DNA of 64,000 bases from JAKAGZ01 sp963748105 (GTDB lineage: Bacteria; Bacteroidota; Ignavibacteria; Ignavibacteriales; Ignavibacteriaceae): positions 1 to 64,000 of the forward strand of contig CAVVHP010000005.1 in NCBI GenBank assembly GCA_963748105.1, in the 5' to 3' direction. The notes below the pieces were generated by a model. It did no database searches. It saw only the letters and a list, made by a program, of their open reading frames with translations, and was not told where the DNA came from. The position numbers and the translations under genes were made by a program. This document shows positions 52,781 through 62,093 of the stretch, piece after piece. Position 1 is the stretch's first letter, and each line of letters begins with the position of its first letter.

Positions 52781-54330
52781 AGGAATCCCGTAAAAATTTA
52801 AATGTTTTTGGTAAATTTTTAATTATATCTTCAGCCGTAAATGTATATTCTGTAAAATTCTTGACTAGCAAATCTGCTGCGAGGCTATGTAAATATACTC
52901 CGCAAATTATTGCCTTCTCAATTTCCTTTTGTTGTGCTGATATGCCTGCCAGTACGCCTGTAAGAACGTCTCCTGTCCCAAATTTAGCCATGCCCGGATT
53001 ACCCGTGGTATTTACTAAATTATCTCCGCCGGGAGTAAAAATTATTGTGGGTGCTCCCTTAAGCACAAGAAATGCACCTGTATCCATAGAAAAATTTTTC
53101 CCATAGGTAAATAGATCTTTTTTTAATTTATCAGTGCTTATTCCAAGCAAATTTGCGAATTCAGCCTGATGAGGAGTCAATACAAAATTTTCCAGATTAA
53201 TTTTTTCAAATCTCTTACTACTCAAAGCGAATATTGCATCTGCATCGATAATAAATTTATTGCATTTTCTATCAGCTAATATTTTAAGCACTGCATTCTG
53301 AGTTAACTCTTCCCTGCCTATACCAGGACCTATGGCAACAACATCAGCCCACTTAATTTTATCATTTAATTCATCAACATTACTTTCTGATAAATACTCT
53401 TTTCCATGATCATAATACGTATGTACTACAACTTCACTTAGTTTCTTATAAATAAATTTTCGAATTGATTTAGGAAATGCTAATACCGAAGAACCGGCTC
53501 CCACTTTTAACGCCGATTTTGCAGAAAGAGCTGCAGCTCCCGGAAAGTTACCCGAGCCAGCTATTGTGAGCACTTTTCCTGCTGAATATTTATGAGATTG
53601 CTTTTTTTTCTGCGGGAGAAAATCAAATACATCCTCCGGTTCTATAAGAAAATCATTTACTTCATGCTTATTATAATAAAATTGATCTACCCCTATTTCG
53701 CCTTTAAATATTTTACCACAATTCGCATAGCCATAATTAATAAACAAGCCCTTTTTTAATTCGCCAAGTGTTACTGTGCAATCAGCTTTAAATATTGTTT
53801 CACCATATCCGGTATCAGCATCAAGACCTGTCGGAATATCAACTGCAATTTTTTGTGATTTTAATTTGTTCAGGCTTTCTACGATTTCTTTATAAGGCTC
53901 TTTTAGCTCTCCCTTTGCTCCACTCCCCAGCATAGCATCAAATGATTATTTCAGAATTGGCAAGAAGATTTACATCTTTAAGGGAACCAAATTTTTTAAT
54001 TGTAATATCATCATTTTCTTCAGCTAATTTTTTAATAATTCTGAAATTAATTTTACAATTGTCTGACATTTCATCTTCATTGCCGAGATAAATTAGTGAA
54101 ATAGAAGCCCCAGCATTTGCAAAATGCCTTGCTACGGCAAATCCATCTCCTCCATTATTACCTTTACCGCAAATGAATCCTGCTTTGGTAATATCACCAT
54201 AAACTTTAGTAATAATATTAAAAACCTGGATGGCTGCATTTTCCATTAAAACAATATCAGGAAACTCCAGCTGCTTTATTGCCAGTTCATCGGTTTCACG
54301 AACCTGTCGGGTAGAAAATAGTGGTATCAT
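52773..54330 (-). pseudogene. nnr: Bifunctional NAD(P)H-hydrate epimerase/dehydratase, frameshifted
   Basis: The first frame (54330-53938) is the start of the epimerase (YjeF N-terminal) domain with STRQVRETDELAI and GKGNNGGDGFAVAR. It stops after ANSEIII. Removing one T from the run at 53940-53942 (AAA on the plus strand) gives SEIIIDAMLGSGAKGEL and joins the second frame, with VDIPTGLDADTGYGE and the ADP-dependent dehydratase domain (IAGSGNFPGAA, GPGIGREE, TTGNPGMAKFGTGDVLTG) to 52773. The repaired length is 518 residues, right for this fused repair enzyme. It fixes damaged NADH and NADPH hydrates. Confidence 0.88.
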
Positions 54331-54406
54331 TTCTTTTCACATATTTGAATTATAAATACATGTAGATCAAAAATAACAATAGTATATGAATACTAATAAT
54401 TATTCT

Positions 54407-55837
54407 TTATTTCAAGAAGGAAGAAATAAGATTGATGAGAGAACCAGGTGCAATTCCAATAACAATAACCAGCAGTACTGAAATCATTACTGCTAATAAA
54501 CCTGTATTGCTGTTTTCCACTGCAATTTCTGTTTCAGCATCTTTGAAATACATCAAAACAACAACTCTGAGATAGAAATAAACACTGATAACACTAGAGA
54601 AAACACCTACAATTGCCAGCCATGTAAGATGAGCTTTTATGGCTGCAATAAATACGTAGTATTTACCGAAAAATCCCGCAAACGGTGGGATGCCTGCCAG
54701 AGAAAACATAAACAATGCTAACAGGGCTGCCAACAAAGGCTGTCTTGTTGCTAATCCGGAATAAGATTTTAATTCTAAATTTGATTCCTCTTTACCTTCA
54801 ATTATTGCAACAATTCCAAACGCACCCAGATTCATAAATGTGTACGCAGCAAGGTAGAAAATAATTCCTGCCTGACCTTCATAATTCCCGGCAGCAAGTC
54901 CAATTAGCATATAACCAGCATGAGCAATAGATGAATATGCCAACATTCGTTTTATATTATTCTGTGCAATTGCCACAATGCTTCCGAACAACATTGAAGC
55001 CACTGCGATAACGGCCAAATAAGGTTCGAAGACATTATGATCCAATCCACGGAAAATTGAACCGAGAGTAACAATTATTGCTGCAAAAGCTGCAGCTTTA
55101 CCACCGGTTGAGAACAAAGCTCCAACAGTTGTTGCAGAACCTTCGTAAACATCCGGAACCCACATATGAAATGGAAAAGCGGCAACTTTAAATGAAAATC
55201 CAACCAGGAATAATAAAACACCGGTTAAAAATAAAAAATTTGATGAAACCTGAGGAAACTTAGCCACTATAACTTCAATGGATGTGGACTGTACCGAGCC
55301 ATAAATTAATGCAATACCATAAACAATAAATCCTGTTGCAAATGCACCAAGCAGAAAATATTTAAGAGCAGCTTCATTTGCGTGTAATCTTTTCCTGTTT
55401 ATTCCTGCGAGGGCGTAAAATGAGATGGACATAAGTTCGAGCCCGAGAAAGATCATAAACAGATCTTTTGCACCGGCCATAAACATCATACCTAATACAG
55501 ATGTCATTAAGAGAATATAAAATTCGCCGTAGTATGCACCGTATTTTTTTAGGTAATCAATAGAAAGTAAACTGACGATTGAGGCTCCGAAAGTAAAAAT
55601 GAAATAGAATACATTAACATTGCCGCCGGTCGCAATCATATTCTGAAAAACAACTGAAACATCATTAACCGTAATCAAGGCGTAAAAACCGGAGGCCAAC
55701 AAAGTAACAATTGCAAACCAGGGAAGTATAGATTTTGCTTTCCCTGAATATATTTCTATTAGCAGTGCAATTACAATTCCTGCACCAACAATTATAAATG
55801 GAAGTATATTGTAAAATTCTTGAATGTTGTTCAGCAT
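54407..55837 (-). CDS. nuoN: NADH-quinone oxidoreductase subunit N
   Basis: 476 residues with about 14 membrane helices. Antiporter-like motifs include FMIFLGLELMSISFYALAG, FPFHMWVPDVYEGS and KRMLAYSSIAHAGYMLIG. It is one of the three proton-pumping subunits of complex I. It is the last gene of a nuo unit that reads J, K, L, M, antiporter, small protein, N. Confidence 0.94.
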   Translation of the reverse strand: MLNNIQEFYNILPFIIVGAGIVIALLIEIYSGKAKSILPWFAIVTLLASGFYALITVNDVSVVFQNMIATGGNVNVFYFIFTFGASIVSLLSIDYLKKYGAYYGEFYILLMTSVLGMMFMAGAKDLFMIFLGLELMSISFYALAGINRKRLHANEAALKYFLLGAFATGFIVYGIALIYGSVQSTSIEVIVAKFPQVSSNFLFLTGVLLFLVGFSFKVAAFPFHMWVPDVYEGSATTVGALFSTGGKAAAFAAIIVTLGSIFRGLDHNVFEPYLAVIAVASMLFGSIVAIAQNNIKRMLAYSSIAHAGYMLIGLAAGNYEGQAGIIFYLAAYTFMNLGAFGIVAIIEGKEESNLELKSYSGLATRQPLLAALLALFMFSLAGIPPFAGFFGKYYVFIAAIKAHLTWLAIVGVFSSVISVYFYLRVVVLMYFKDAETEIAVENSNTGLLAVMISVLLVIVIGIAPGSLINLISSFLK

Positions 55838-55879
55838 ATATTTAAAACCTTTGGCCTGCCGTTTGGTAGGCTGGCTTAA

Positions 55880-56245
55880 TTATTCTATAAATAAAATGTC
55901 TTCGTCAGTTTTTTCTATTTTAACGTTATGTTTTTCTTCAAGATACAACGCTATTTTTTTATGGTTTTTAACGTCGAATAAATCTTCATTTTTTTCGCAT
56001 ATAACCATTTTTATGTTCTCATATTTAGAAGTCGTTTCTTTCAGATCTTTTATTTCAAGGAAATACAGATCAGTATAATTTTCATCTTCCCTTACGTAAA
56101 TTCCTTTGGAGCTTGGAGAAAAATCAGTAATGATATCATCTTCAATTATAATCTTTAAGAACGAAGCCCTGAAAGGCAAAATCACCCTGTTGCCGTAACA
56201 CAGACCGTTCAATTTTTTGTCTAAAGCATCTTTAATTGTATTCAT
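55880..56245 (-). CDS. Small uncharacterised protein inside the nuo operon
   Basis: 121 residues, no signal peptide or membrane helix, rich in Glu, Lys, Asp and Ile. Predicted to be mixed alpha/beta (for example VILPFRASFLKIIIEDDIITDF, then VREDENYTDLYFLEIKDL). I do not recognise the family. It lies 3 bases after the antiporter gene and 42 bases before nuoN, so it is part of the same operon. It may be an accessory or stability factor, but this is speculation. Confidence 0.7.
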   Translation of the reverse strand: MNTIKDALDKKLNGLCYGNRVILPFRASFLKIIIEDDIITDFSPSSKGIYVREDENYTDLYFLEIKDLKETTSKYENIKMVICEKNEDLFDVKNHKKIALYLEEKHNVKIEKTDEDILFIE

Positions 56246-56248
56246 TTT

Positions 56249-57682
56249 TTAACCTTTTCCATAGAAAAATAGCAGCCAAATAATGGCATAAATTGGGACT
56301 AAAATTACTAATGAATATTTGATCATATAAGTAAAGAAACTCGGCATTTTAATACCGGCTCTTTCACTTATAGATTTTACCATAAAATTAGGACCGTTTC
56401 CTATATATGTAATAGCTCCAAAAAATACTGCAGCAACTGATATTGCCTGCAGGTAAACCTGATCTACGGAAACAAAATGAGCAACCTGCACTTTATCTGT
56501 AACAACCAAGGCATATTTACCCATTGCCGCACTAAGGAAGTTCATATATGTAGGAGTATTATCAAGAACTGCCGACAATGTACCAGTAGCCCAGTAAAAT
56601 ACTCCAGCATTTAATTTATCCGCATGGTCTTTAGCAAATTCTGCAATCAGTTCAAGCGCGGGAACCATGGTTGCAAATATTCCAATGAACAGGTATGCAA
56701 CTTCCTTTATTGGTTCAAAATCAAATTCATTTGCTTTAAGTATCTCGGTATCGGCTCCTCTATATGAGAAATAAATAACGCCAAACATTATTATTTCTCT
56801 AATTCCAAATGGCAAACCAAACGGTAATTTAGGAACCCATGGTATAACTGCTGGATCAATAAACACTGAAATAATTATTATTGCCAGGTAACCAAGATTT
56901 TTCAGGCCTTTAAATTCTATCTTTCCTGAATATTCAATTTTTTCATATTCTTCTTTATTAAGCGAATCAAAGATATAAAATACAGCAAGAATCATCAGCA
57001 ATGCTGGAATCCAGATGAACCAGACATTATCTATTACCCAGAAAAAAGGAACGCCACTTAAAAATCCTAAGAATAATGGTGGATCACCAATCGGGGTTAA
57101 TGCGCCACCAACATTGCTCACAATAAATATGAAAAATATTATGTGATACGGGCGTAGCCTTTCCCTGTTCATCTTAATAAAAGGTCTTATAAGCAGCATT
57201 GATGCACCAGTTGTACCAATAATATTTGATATAACAGCACCAAACAATAAAAAAAGAACATTTGCCATTGGCGTGGATTCGCGATCTACCTTGATTAAAA
57301 TGCCACCCGAGGCAACAAACAATGAACCAAGTAACGCAATAAAACTAATATACTCGGTAAAACTGTGCATCAGTGAATGATGATTGTGCAAAACTGACAG
57401 GTAATAAACTACAACAAAGCCTCCCAGTATTATGGAAATTTTAGGATAATGTTTTTCCCAGAAATGCTTATAAAATAAAGGACCAGTTGCAATCATCATT
57501 AATAAAAGCACAAACGGAATAATCATATAAAATGGGGGTAACTGAGCAATGTGTTCAGTTTGTTGCGCTACTTGTAAAGTATCTGCAACCGAGCTCATAT
57601 CCGCAGCCATTACATTCAATGTTCCAAAGAACAACGCTATAAAAATACCAGGCAGTATCTTATACTTTAACATTCTATTCAT
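56249..57682 (-). CDS. NhaD-type Na+/H+ antiporter family protein
   Basis: 477 residues of the ion transporter superfamily. An N-terminal signal-like helix (about 8-27, ending NVMAA) is followed by about 12 helices. NhaD/ArsB-like features: GTTGASMLLIRPFIKMNR, SNVGGALTPIGDPPLFLGFLSG (DPP motif), and WATGTLSAVLDNTPTYMNFL. It lies 10 bases after nuoM and before nuoN, so it should be made together with complex I subunits. Sodium or proton exchange is inferred from family. Confidence 0.88.
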   Translation of the reverse strand: MNRMLKYKILPGIFIALFFGTLNVMAADMSSVADTLQVAQQTEHIAQLPPFYMIIPFVLLLMMIATGPLFYKHFWEKHYPKISIILGGFVVVYYLSVLHNHHSLMHSFTEYISFIALLGSLFVASGGILIKVDRESTPMANVLFLLFGAVISNIIGTTGASMLLIRPFIKMNRERLRPYHIIFFIFIVSNVGGALTPIGDPPLFLGFLSGVPFFWVIDNVWFIWIPALLMILAVFYIFDSLNKEEYEKIEYSGKIEFKGLKNLGYLAIIIISVFIDPAVIPWVPKLPFGLPFGIREIIMFGVIYFSYRGADTEILKANEFDFEPIKEVAYLFIGIFATMVPALELIAEFAKDHADKLNAGVFYWATGTLSAVLDNTPTYMNFLSAAMGKYALVVTDKVQVAHFVSVDQVYLQAISVAAVFFGAITYIGNGPNFMVKSISERAGIKMPSFFTYMIKYSLVILVPIYAIIWLLFFYGKG

Positions 57683-57692
57683 CTGTCTTTGC

Positions 57693-59216
57693 CTACTTTA
57701 AACTCGCACTTTGTGGTGTATACACCTGCTCAATTACCTTATTTACAGATTTCGCCGATACTTTAAGGAACGTACTGGGATAAATTCCAATCCAAACAAT
57801 AAAAATAAAGATAGGAATCATAACAAGAATTTCGCGTTTGTTCATATCAGTTAAGGATTCAAGTTTTGGATTTTTAACTTCACCAAATACAACTCGTTGA
57901 TACATCCATAACAGGTAAACTGCCGCAAAAATTACACCCGAAGCTGCAAAAACAGTAAACCACCAGCTGCCTAAAACAGGTGATTTAAACGAACCTAATA
58001 AAATTAAAAACTCACCAACGAAACCATTCAATCCAGGGAGCCCGATAGAAGATAAGGAAGCAAACATTAAAGCAACCGCATAAATCGGTACTAATTTTGC
58101 AATGCCTCCGTACTCTGCGATTACCCTGGTATGCGTTCTTTCATAAAGCATTCCAACCAGAAGAAATAGTGCTCCTGTTGAAAGACCGTGGTTAACCATC
58201 TGTATTACTGCGCCCTGCATTGACTCTGTTGTCATAGCGAAAATTCCAAGTACAACAAATCCAAGATGTGCCACTGATGAATATGCAACAAGCTTTTTCA
58301 TATCAGTCTGAACCATTGCCACGAGTGCGCCGTAAATAATTCCGATTACTGCGAGCACAGAAATTGCCGGAGCAAAATAAACTGCTGCCTGAGGAAACAA
58401 GGGTAAGCAGAATCTAATTAAGCCGTAAGTTCCCATTTTCAGAAGTACAGCAGCAAGAATTACACTGCCGGCGGTTGGAGCCTGTACGTGAGCATCGGGT
58501 AACCAGGTATGTAATGGAAACAACGGAACTTTTATAGCAAAACTAAATGCAAATGCCAGAAACATATAAAGTTGTATTGTGCGAGGCACAGTTGGTCCGA
58601 CACTATATAACTCAACAAGATCGGTAGAAAAATGACCAAGTGGACCAGATGCATATACTGCAAGCCAGATTATTGCGACCAGCATCAATAAACTTCCGAA
58701 CATCGTATAAATGAAAAACTTTACAGTAGCATAAATTCTCCTGTCCCCTCCCCAGATACCGATAATAAAATACATAGGGATCAACATTACTTCCCAGAAA
58801 ACATAAAAGAGGAATAAATCCAGGGACATAAACACTCCCAGCATACCTACCTCAAGCATCAACATGAAGAAAGTAAACTCTTTAACTTTCTTCTGAATAC
58901 TTGACCAGCTTGAAATTAATGTTAACGGAGTAATAAATGTAGTAAGTAATATTAGCAATAAAGATATTCCATCGATTCCTACATGATAACTTACATTAAG
59001 ATTTGGAATCCAGGATAGCTTATAGGTAAACTGGAAATCTGCCTTTCTCAGATCAAATCCGAAATAAAGAAATAATGACAGGATAAATGCCAGAACAGAA
59101 ATTCCCAGCCCGAGATATCTAATCAGATTTTCTTTGGATTTATTTATTAATAATAACAGTAACCCGCCAACAAATGGAAGGAGCAAAATTAATGTCAGGA
59201 GATAATTATTTTCCAT
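57693..59216 (-). CDS. nuoM: NADH-quinone oxidoreductase subunit M
   Basis: 507 residues with about 14 helices. The proton-channel Glu is in LFYVFWEVMLIPMYFIIGIWG, and FPLHTWLPDAHVQAPTAGS and KKLVAYSSVAHLGFVVLG follow. These define NuoM among the antiporter-like subunits. It begins 4 bases after nuoL. Confidence 0.96.
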   Translation of the reverse strand: MENNYLLTLILLLPFVGGLLLLLINKSKENLIRYLGLGISVLAFILSLFLYFGFDLRKADFQFTYKLSWIPNLNVSYHVGIDGISLLLILLTTFITPLTLISSWSSIQKKVKEFTFFMLMLEVGMLGVFMSLDLFLFYVFWEVMLIPMYFIIGIWGGDRRIYATVKFFIYTMFGSLLMLVAIIWLAVYASGPLGHFSTDLVELYSVGPTVPRTIQLYMFLAFAFSFAIKVPLFPLHTWLPDAHVQAPTAGSVILAAVLLKMGTYGLIRFCLPLFPQAAVYFAPAISVLAVIGIIYGALVAMVQTDMKKLVAYSSVAHLGFVVLGIFAMTTESMQGAVIQMVNHGLSTGALFLLVGMLYERTHTRVIAEYGGIAKLVPIYAVALMFASLSSIGLPGLNGFVGEFLILLGSFKSPVLGSWWFTVFAASGVIFAAVYLLWMYQRVVFGEVKNPKLESLTDMNKREILVMIPIFIFIVWIGIYPSTFLKVSAKSVNKVIEQVYTPQSASLK

Positions 59217-59220
59217 AATA

Positions 59221-61158
59221 TTATAAACTGAGTATTATCCAGAATAACGCAGCTACAATTCCCAGTGCCATAATCAGTGCATAGAATTGAGCCACGCCTG
59301 TCTGCATTTTTCTAATGTTTTTTGAAACAGAATTAATAACAGAAGCCGCACCATTTACGGCGCCGTCAATAATTTTAACATCTGTTATTTTCCATAAAAA
59401 TGATTCAGAAGTTTTTAAAATCGGTGTAACAACTGTAGTATCGTAAGCTTCATCAACAAAATACTTATTCCACAAAAGATTATATAATCCTTTAAATTTC
59501 TTCATAGCTGAAGAAGCAATTGATGGTTTTTTCATATAAATATGTCTGGCAATTAAGATACCTCCAACAGCCAGAATAATAGAAGCAACCATAAAAATTA
59601 TTTCCTGCGCGTGAGTATGTGTAGAATACATTGCCATTCTTGCATCTGCATTTTTGAAAACCGGTTCCAGCCAATGCTCAAATACATTTCCGCCTTCACC
59701 AGAGAACAAGGCAGGTATACCGATAAATCCACCAATTGCCGACAGGACTGCAAGAACCATTAACGGAATGGTCATCACCTTCGGCGATTCGTGAGGATGC
59801 TTATCTTTACCGTAACGCGATTTCCCTTCGAAGGTGAGAAAATACAATCTGAACATATAAAAAGCAGTAAGCAGAGCAGTGAAAGCGCCAATTCCCCAAT
59901 ATAATAAATTACCATTAGCATAAGACTTCCAGAGTATCTCGTCCTTGCTGAAAAATCCCGAAAGCGGAGGAATACCAGAAATTGCCAGCGATGCCACAAG
60001 AAATGTTATTGCTGTTTTCGGCATGTGTTTTCTCAAACCACCGTAATTTTGAATATCCTGATCCTCATGCATAGAATGAATAACAGAACCTGCACCAAGG
60101 AATAAAAGAGCTTTGAAAAATGCATGAGTCATTACGTGAAAAATACCTGCCGAAAACGCACCTACACCCAACGCCATAAACATGTATCCGAGTTGGCTCA
60201 CTGTGGAATATGCAAGAACCTTTTTAATATCATTCTGTACAAGGCCTACGGTGGCAGCAAAGAACGCTGTAAGTGTACCAATCACTGCAATAACAGTGAG
60301 AATTGCAGGTGCAGAGGCAAAAATTATTGAACATCTGGCAACCATATAAACACCGGCTGTAACCATAGTAGCCGCGTGTATAAGTGCAGATACCGGAGTC
60401 GGGCCTGCCATCGCATCGGGTAACCAAACAAACAAAGGAATCTGAGCCGATTTACCAGTTGCACCGATAAACAAAAATATTGCAATAAAATTAAATACAT
60501 TCTGATCTACATTAAATATACCAACCCTGCCAAAAACTTCGCCAAAATTCAAGCTTCCGAATGTCATATAAATCAAAAACATTCCAAGTAAAAAACCGAA
60601 GTCACCAATCCTGTTAACAATAAATGCTTTTTTACCCGCATCACTGGTGGTCATCTTTTCAAATTTTTTGTCGTACCAGAAACCTATTAATAGGTAAGAG
60701 CAAAGACCGACACCTTCCCATCCGAGGAAAAGCAGAACAAAATTATCTGCAAGTATCAGATTCATCATTGCGAATATAAACAGGTTGAGATAAGCAAAAA
60801 ATCTCCAGAATGACTTATCACCGTGCATATAACCGATAGAATAAACATGAATAATAAATCCGACACCGGTTACAATCAGCGCCATAATTAATGATAGCTG
60901 ATCGACCTGGTAGGCGAAATGAATATTAAGCCCACCAACGTGCATCCATGTAAATAATTCTACAATTGATTTTCTGCTTTCAGCGGGCAAACCAAGCGTT
61001 TCTATGAAGGCGCCGACTGATATAAGGAAGGAAATGCCTATTGCCCCGCTGGCAATCAGGCCTATTATTTTCTCATTTTTAATCTTATTTCCGAATAGGC
61101 CGTTTATCAGGAAACCGGCCAGTGGAAGTAATACTGTCAGGTAAATAAGTTGAATCAT
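59221..61158 (-). CDS. nuoL: NADH-quinone oxidoreductase subunit L
   Basis: 645 residues. Core helices with LFLGWEGVGLCSYLLIGFWY, FVWLPDAMAGPTPVSALIHAATMVTAGVY and KKVLAYSTVSQLGYMFMALG, followed by the long C-terminal extension that forms the lateral helix (about residues 530-645, SSAMKKFKGLYNLLWNKYFVDEA). The length and order are normal. It is the most distal proton-pumping subunit of complex I. Confidence 0.97.
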   Translation of the reverse strand: MIQLIYLTVLLPLAGFLINGLFGNKIKNEKIIGLIASGAIGISFLISVGAFIETLGLPAESRKSIVELFTWMHVGGLNIHFAYQVDQLSLIMALIVTGVGFIIHVYSIGYMHGDKSFWRFFAYLNLFIFAMMNLILADNFVLLFLGWEGVGLCSYLLIGFWYDKKFEKMTTSDAGKKAFIVNRIGDFGFLLGMFLIYMTFGSLNFGEVFGRVGIFNVDQNVFNFIAIFLFIGATGKSAQIPLFVWLPDAMAGPTPVSALIHAATMVTAGVYMVARCSIIFASAPAILTVIAVIGTLTAFFAATVGLVQNDIKKVLAYSTVSQLGYMFMALGVGAFSAGIFHVMTHAFFKALLFLGAGSVIHSMHEDQDIQNYGGLRKHMPKTAITFLVASLAISGIPPLSGFFSKDEILWKSYANGNLLYWGIGAFTALLTAFYMFRLYFLTFEGKSRYGKDKHPHESPKVMTIPLMVLAVLSAIGGFIGIPALFSGEGGNVFEHWLEPVFKNADARMAMYSTHTHAQEIIFMVASIILAVGGILIARHIYMKKPSIASSAMKKFKGLYNLLWNKYFVDEAYDTTVVTPILKTSESFLWKITDVKIIDGAVNGAASVINSVSKNIRKMQTGVAQFYALIMALGIVAALFWIILSL

Positions 61159-61196
61159 AAAAATGAAACTCTCTTATCTTATTCAATAGTTAGAGA

Positions 61197-61502
61197 TCAC
61201 CATTTCAGAATGTTGATCTCGTCAATATTCACAGTTAATTTATTTCTGAACATCGCTATAATAATTGCCAGTCCGATAGCTGCTTCAGCCGCGGCAACAG
61301 TCATAACAAAGAATACGAAAAGCTGTCCGACTGTACTTCCCATAAAGGAAGCAAAAGTAATCATAGTCAGATTTGCAGAATTCAGCATCAGTTCAACTGA
61401 CATAAAGACCACGATCGCGTTTCTCCGGGTCAAAACTCCGGCAACGCCAACAACGAACATAAAAGCACTTACTATCAGGTAATATTCAATTGGTATTTGC
61501 AT
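61197..61502 (-). CDS. nuoK: NADH-quinone oxidoreductase subunit K
   Basis: 101 residues with three membrane helices. The first conserved Glu is in FMSVELMLNSANL and the second in AAAEAAIGLAIII, as in every NuoK. It lies 4 bases after nuoJ and 38 bases before nuoL. Confidence 0.95.
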   Translation of the reverse strand: MQIPIEYYLIVSAFMFVVGVAGVLTRRNAIVVFMSVELMLNSANLTMITFASFMGSTVGQLFVFFVMTVAAAEAAIGLAIIIAMFRNKLTVNIDEINILKW

Positions 61503-61506
61503 AATT

Positions 61507-62022
61507 TTATTCGAAATTCTTTTTTGCTAAAACTAAAGCACCGATTGTAGCCGCAAGCAATAAAAAACCAGCAGCTTCAAACGGTAACACATATTGAGTA
61601 AATAACAGCCTCCCGATTGATTCGATAGTCCCGGCCTGTATACTGGCTGCTACTTCAGCCCTTGTATTTGCAGAAGGATTGGAGAAAAAGATCATGTAGG
61701 CAATCTGAATAAAAATAACCGCAGCAATAACGAAGGCAAAGATTTTTATTTTCGGGTTGCGTTCCATAAATTTTTTCTCGTTTTCCGGCCGTAATAACAT
61801 AATTACAAAAAGGAACAGTACCATTATTGCACCGGCATATACAATTACCTGCGCCACTGCAATAAACTGCGCATTTAGTAAAAGATAGAGTCCTGCAAGC
61901 CCAGCAAAATTTAGGATAAGAAATAATGCGCTTATTACCGCGTTTCTTCTTGTAATCATCATTACAGCAGAAAATGCCGCAACGACTGCAAAGAGGAAAA
62001 ATAAAATAGTTTGTAAGTTCAT
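61507..62022 (-). CDS. nuoJ: NADH-quinone oxidoreductase subunit J
   Basis: 171 residues with five helices. NuoJ features are MMITRRNAVISALFLILNF, AQFIAVAQVIVYAGAIMVLFLFVIMLL and the closing LLAATIGALVLAKK. It is the first nuo gene seen on this strand. The gene upstream is asnS, not nuoI, so the operon is split and the peripheral arm (nuoA-I) must be elsewhere. Confidence 0.95.
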   Translation of the reverse strand: MNLQTILFFLFAVVAAFSAVMMITRRNAVISALFLILNFAGLAGLYLLLNAQFIAVAQVIVYAGAIMVLFLFVIMLLRPENEKKFMERNPKIKIFAFVIAAVIFIQIAYMIFFSNPSANTRAEVAASIQAGTIESIGRLLFTQYVLPFEAAGFLLLAATIGALVLAKKNFE

Positions 62023-62093
62023 GTGATTATCAATTTCTTATAATATTTTTATCACCAAAAAAAATAAAACTGCCTGAACTAAATTATACAAAA

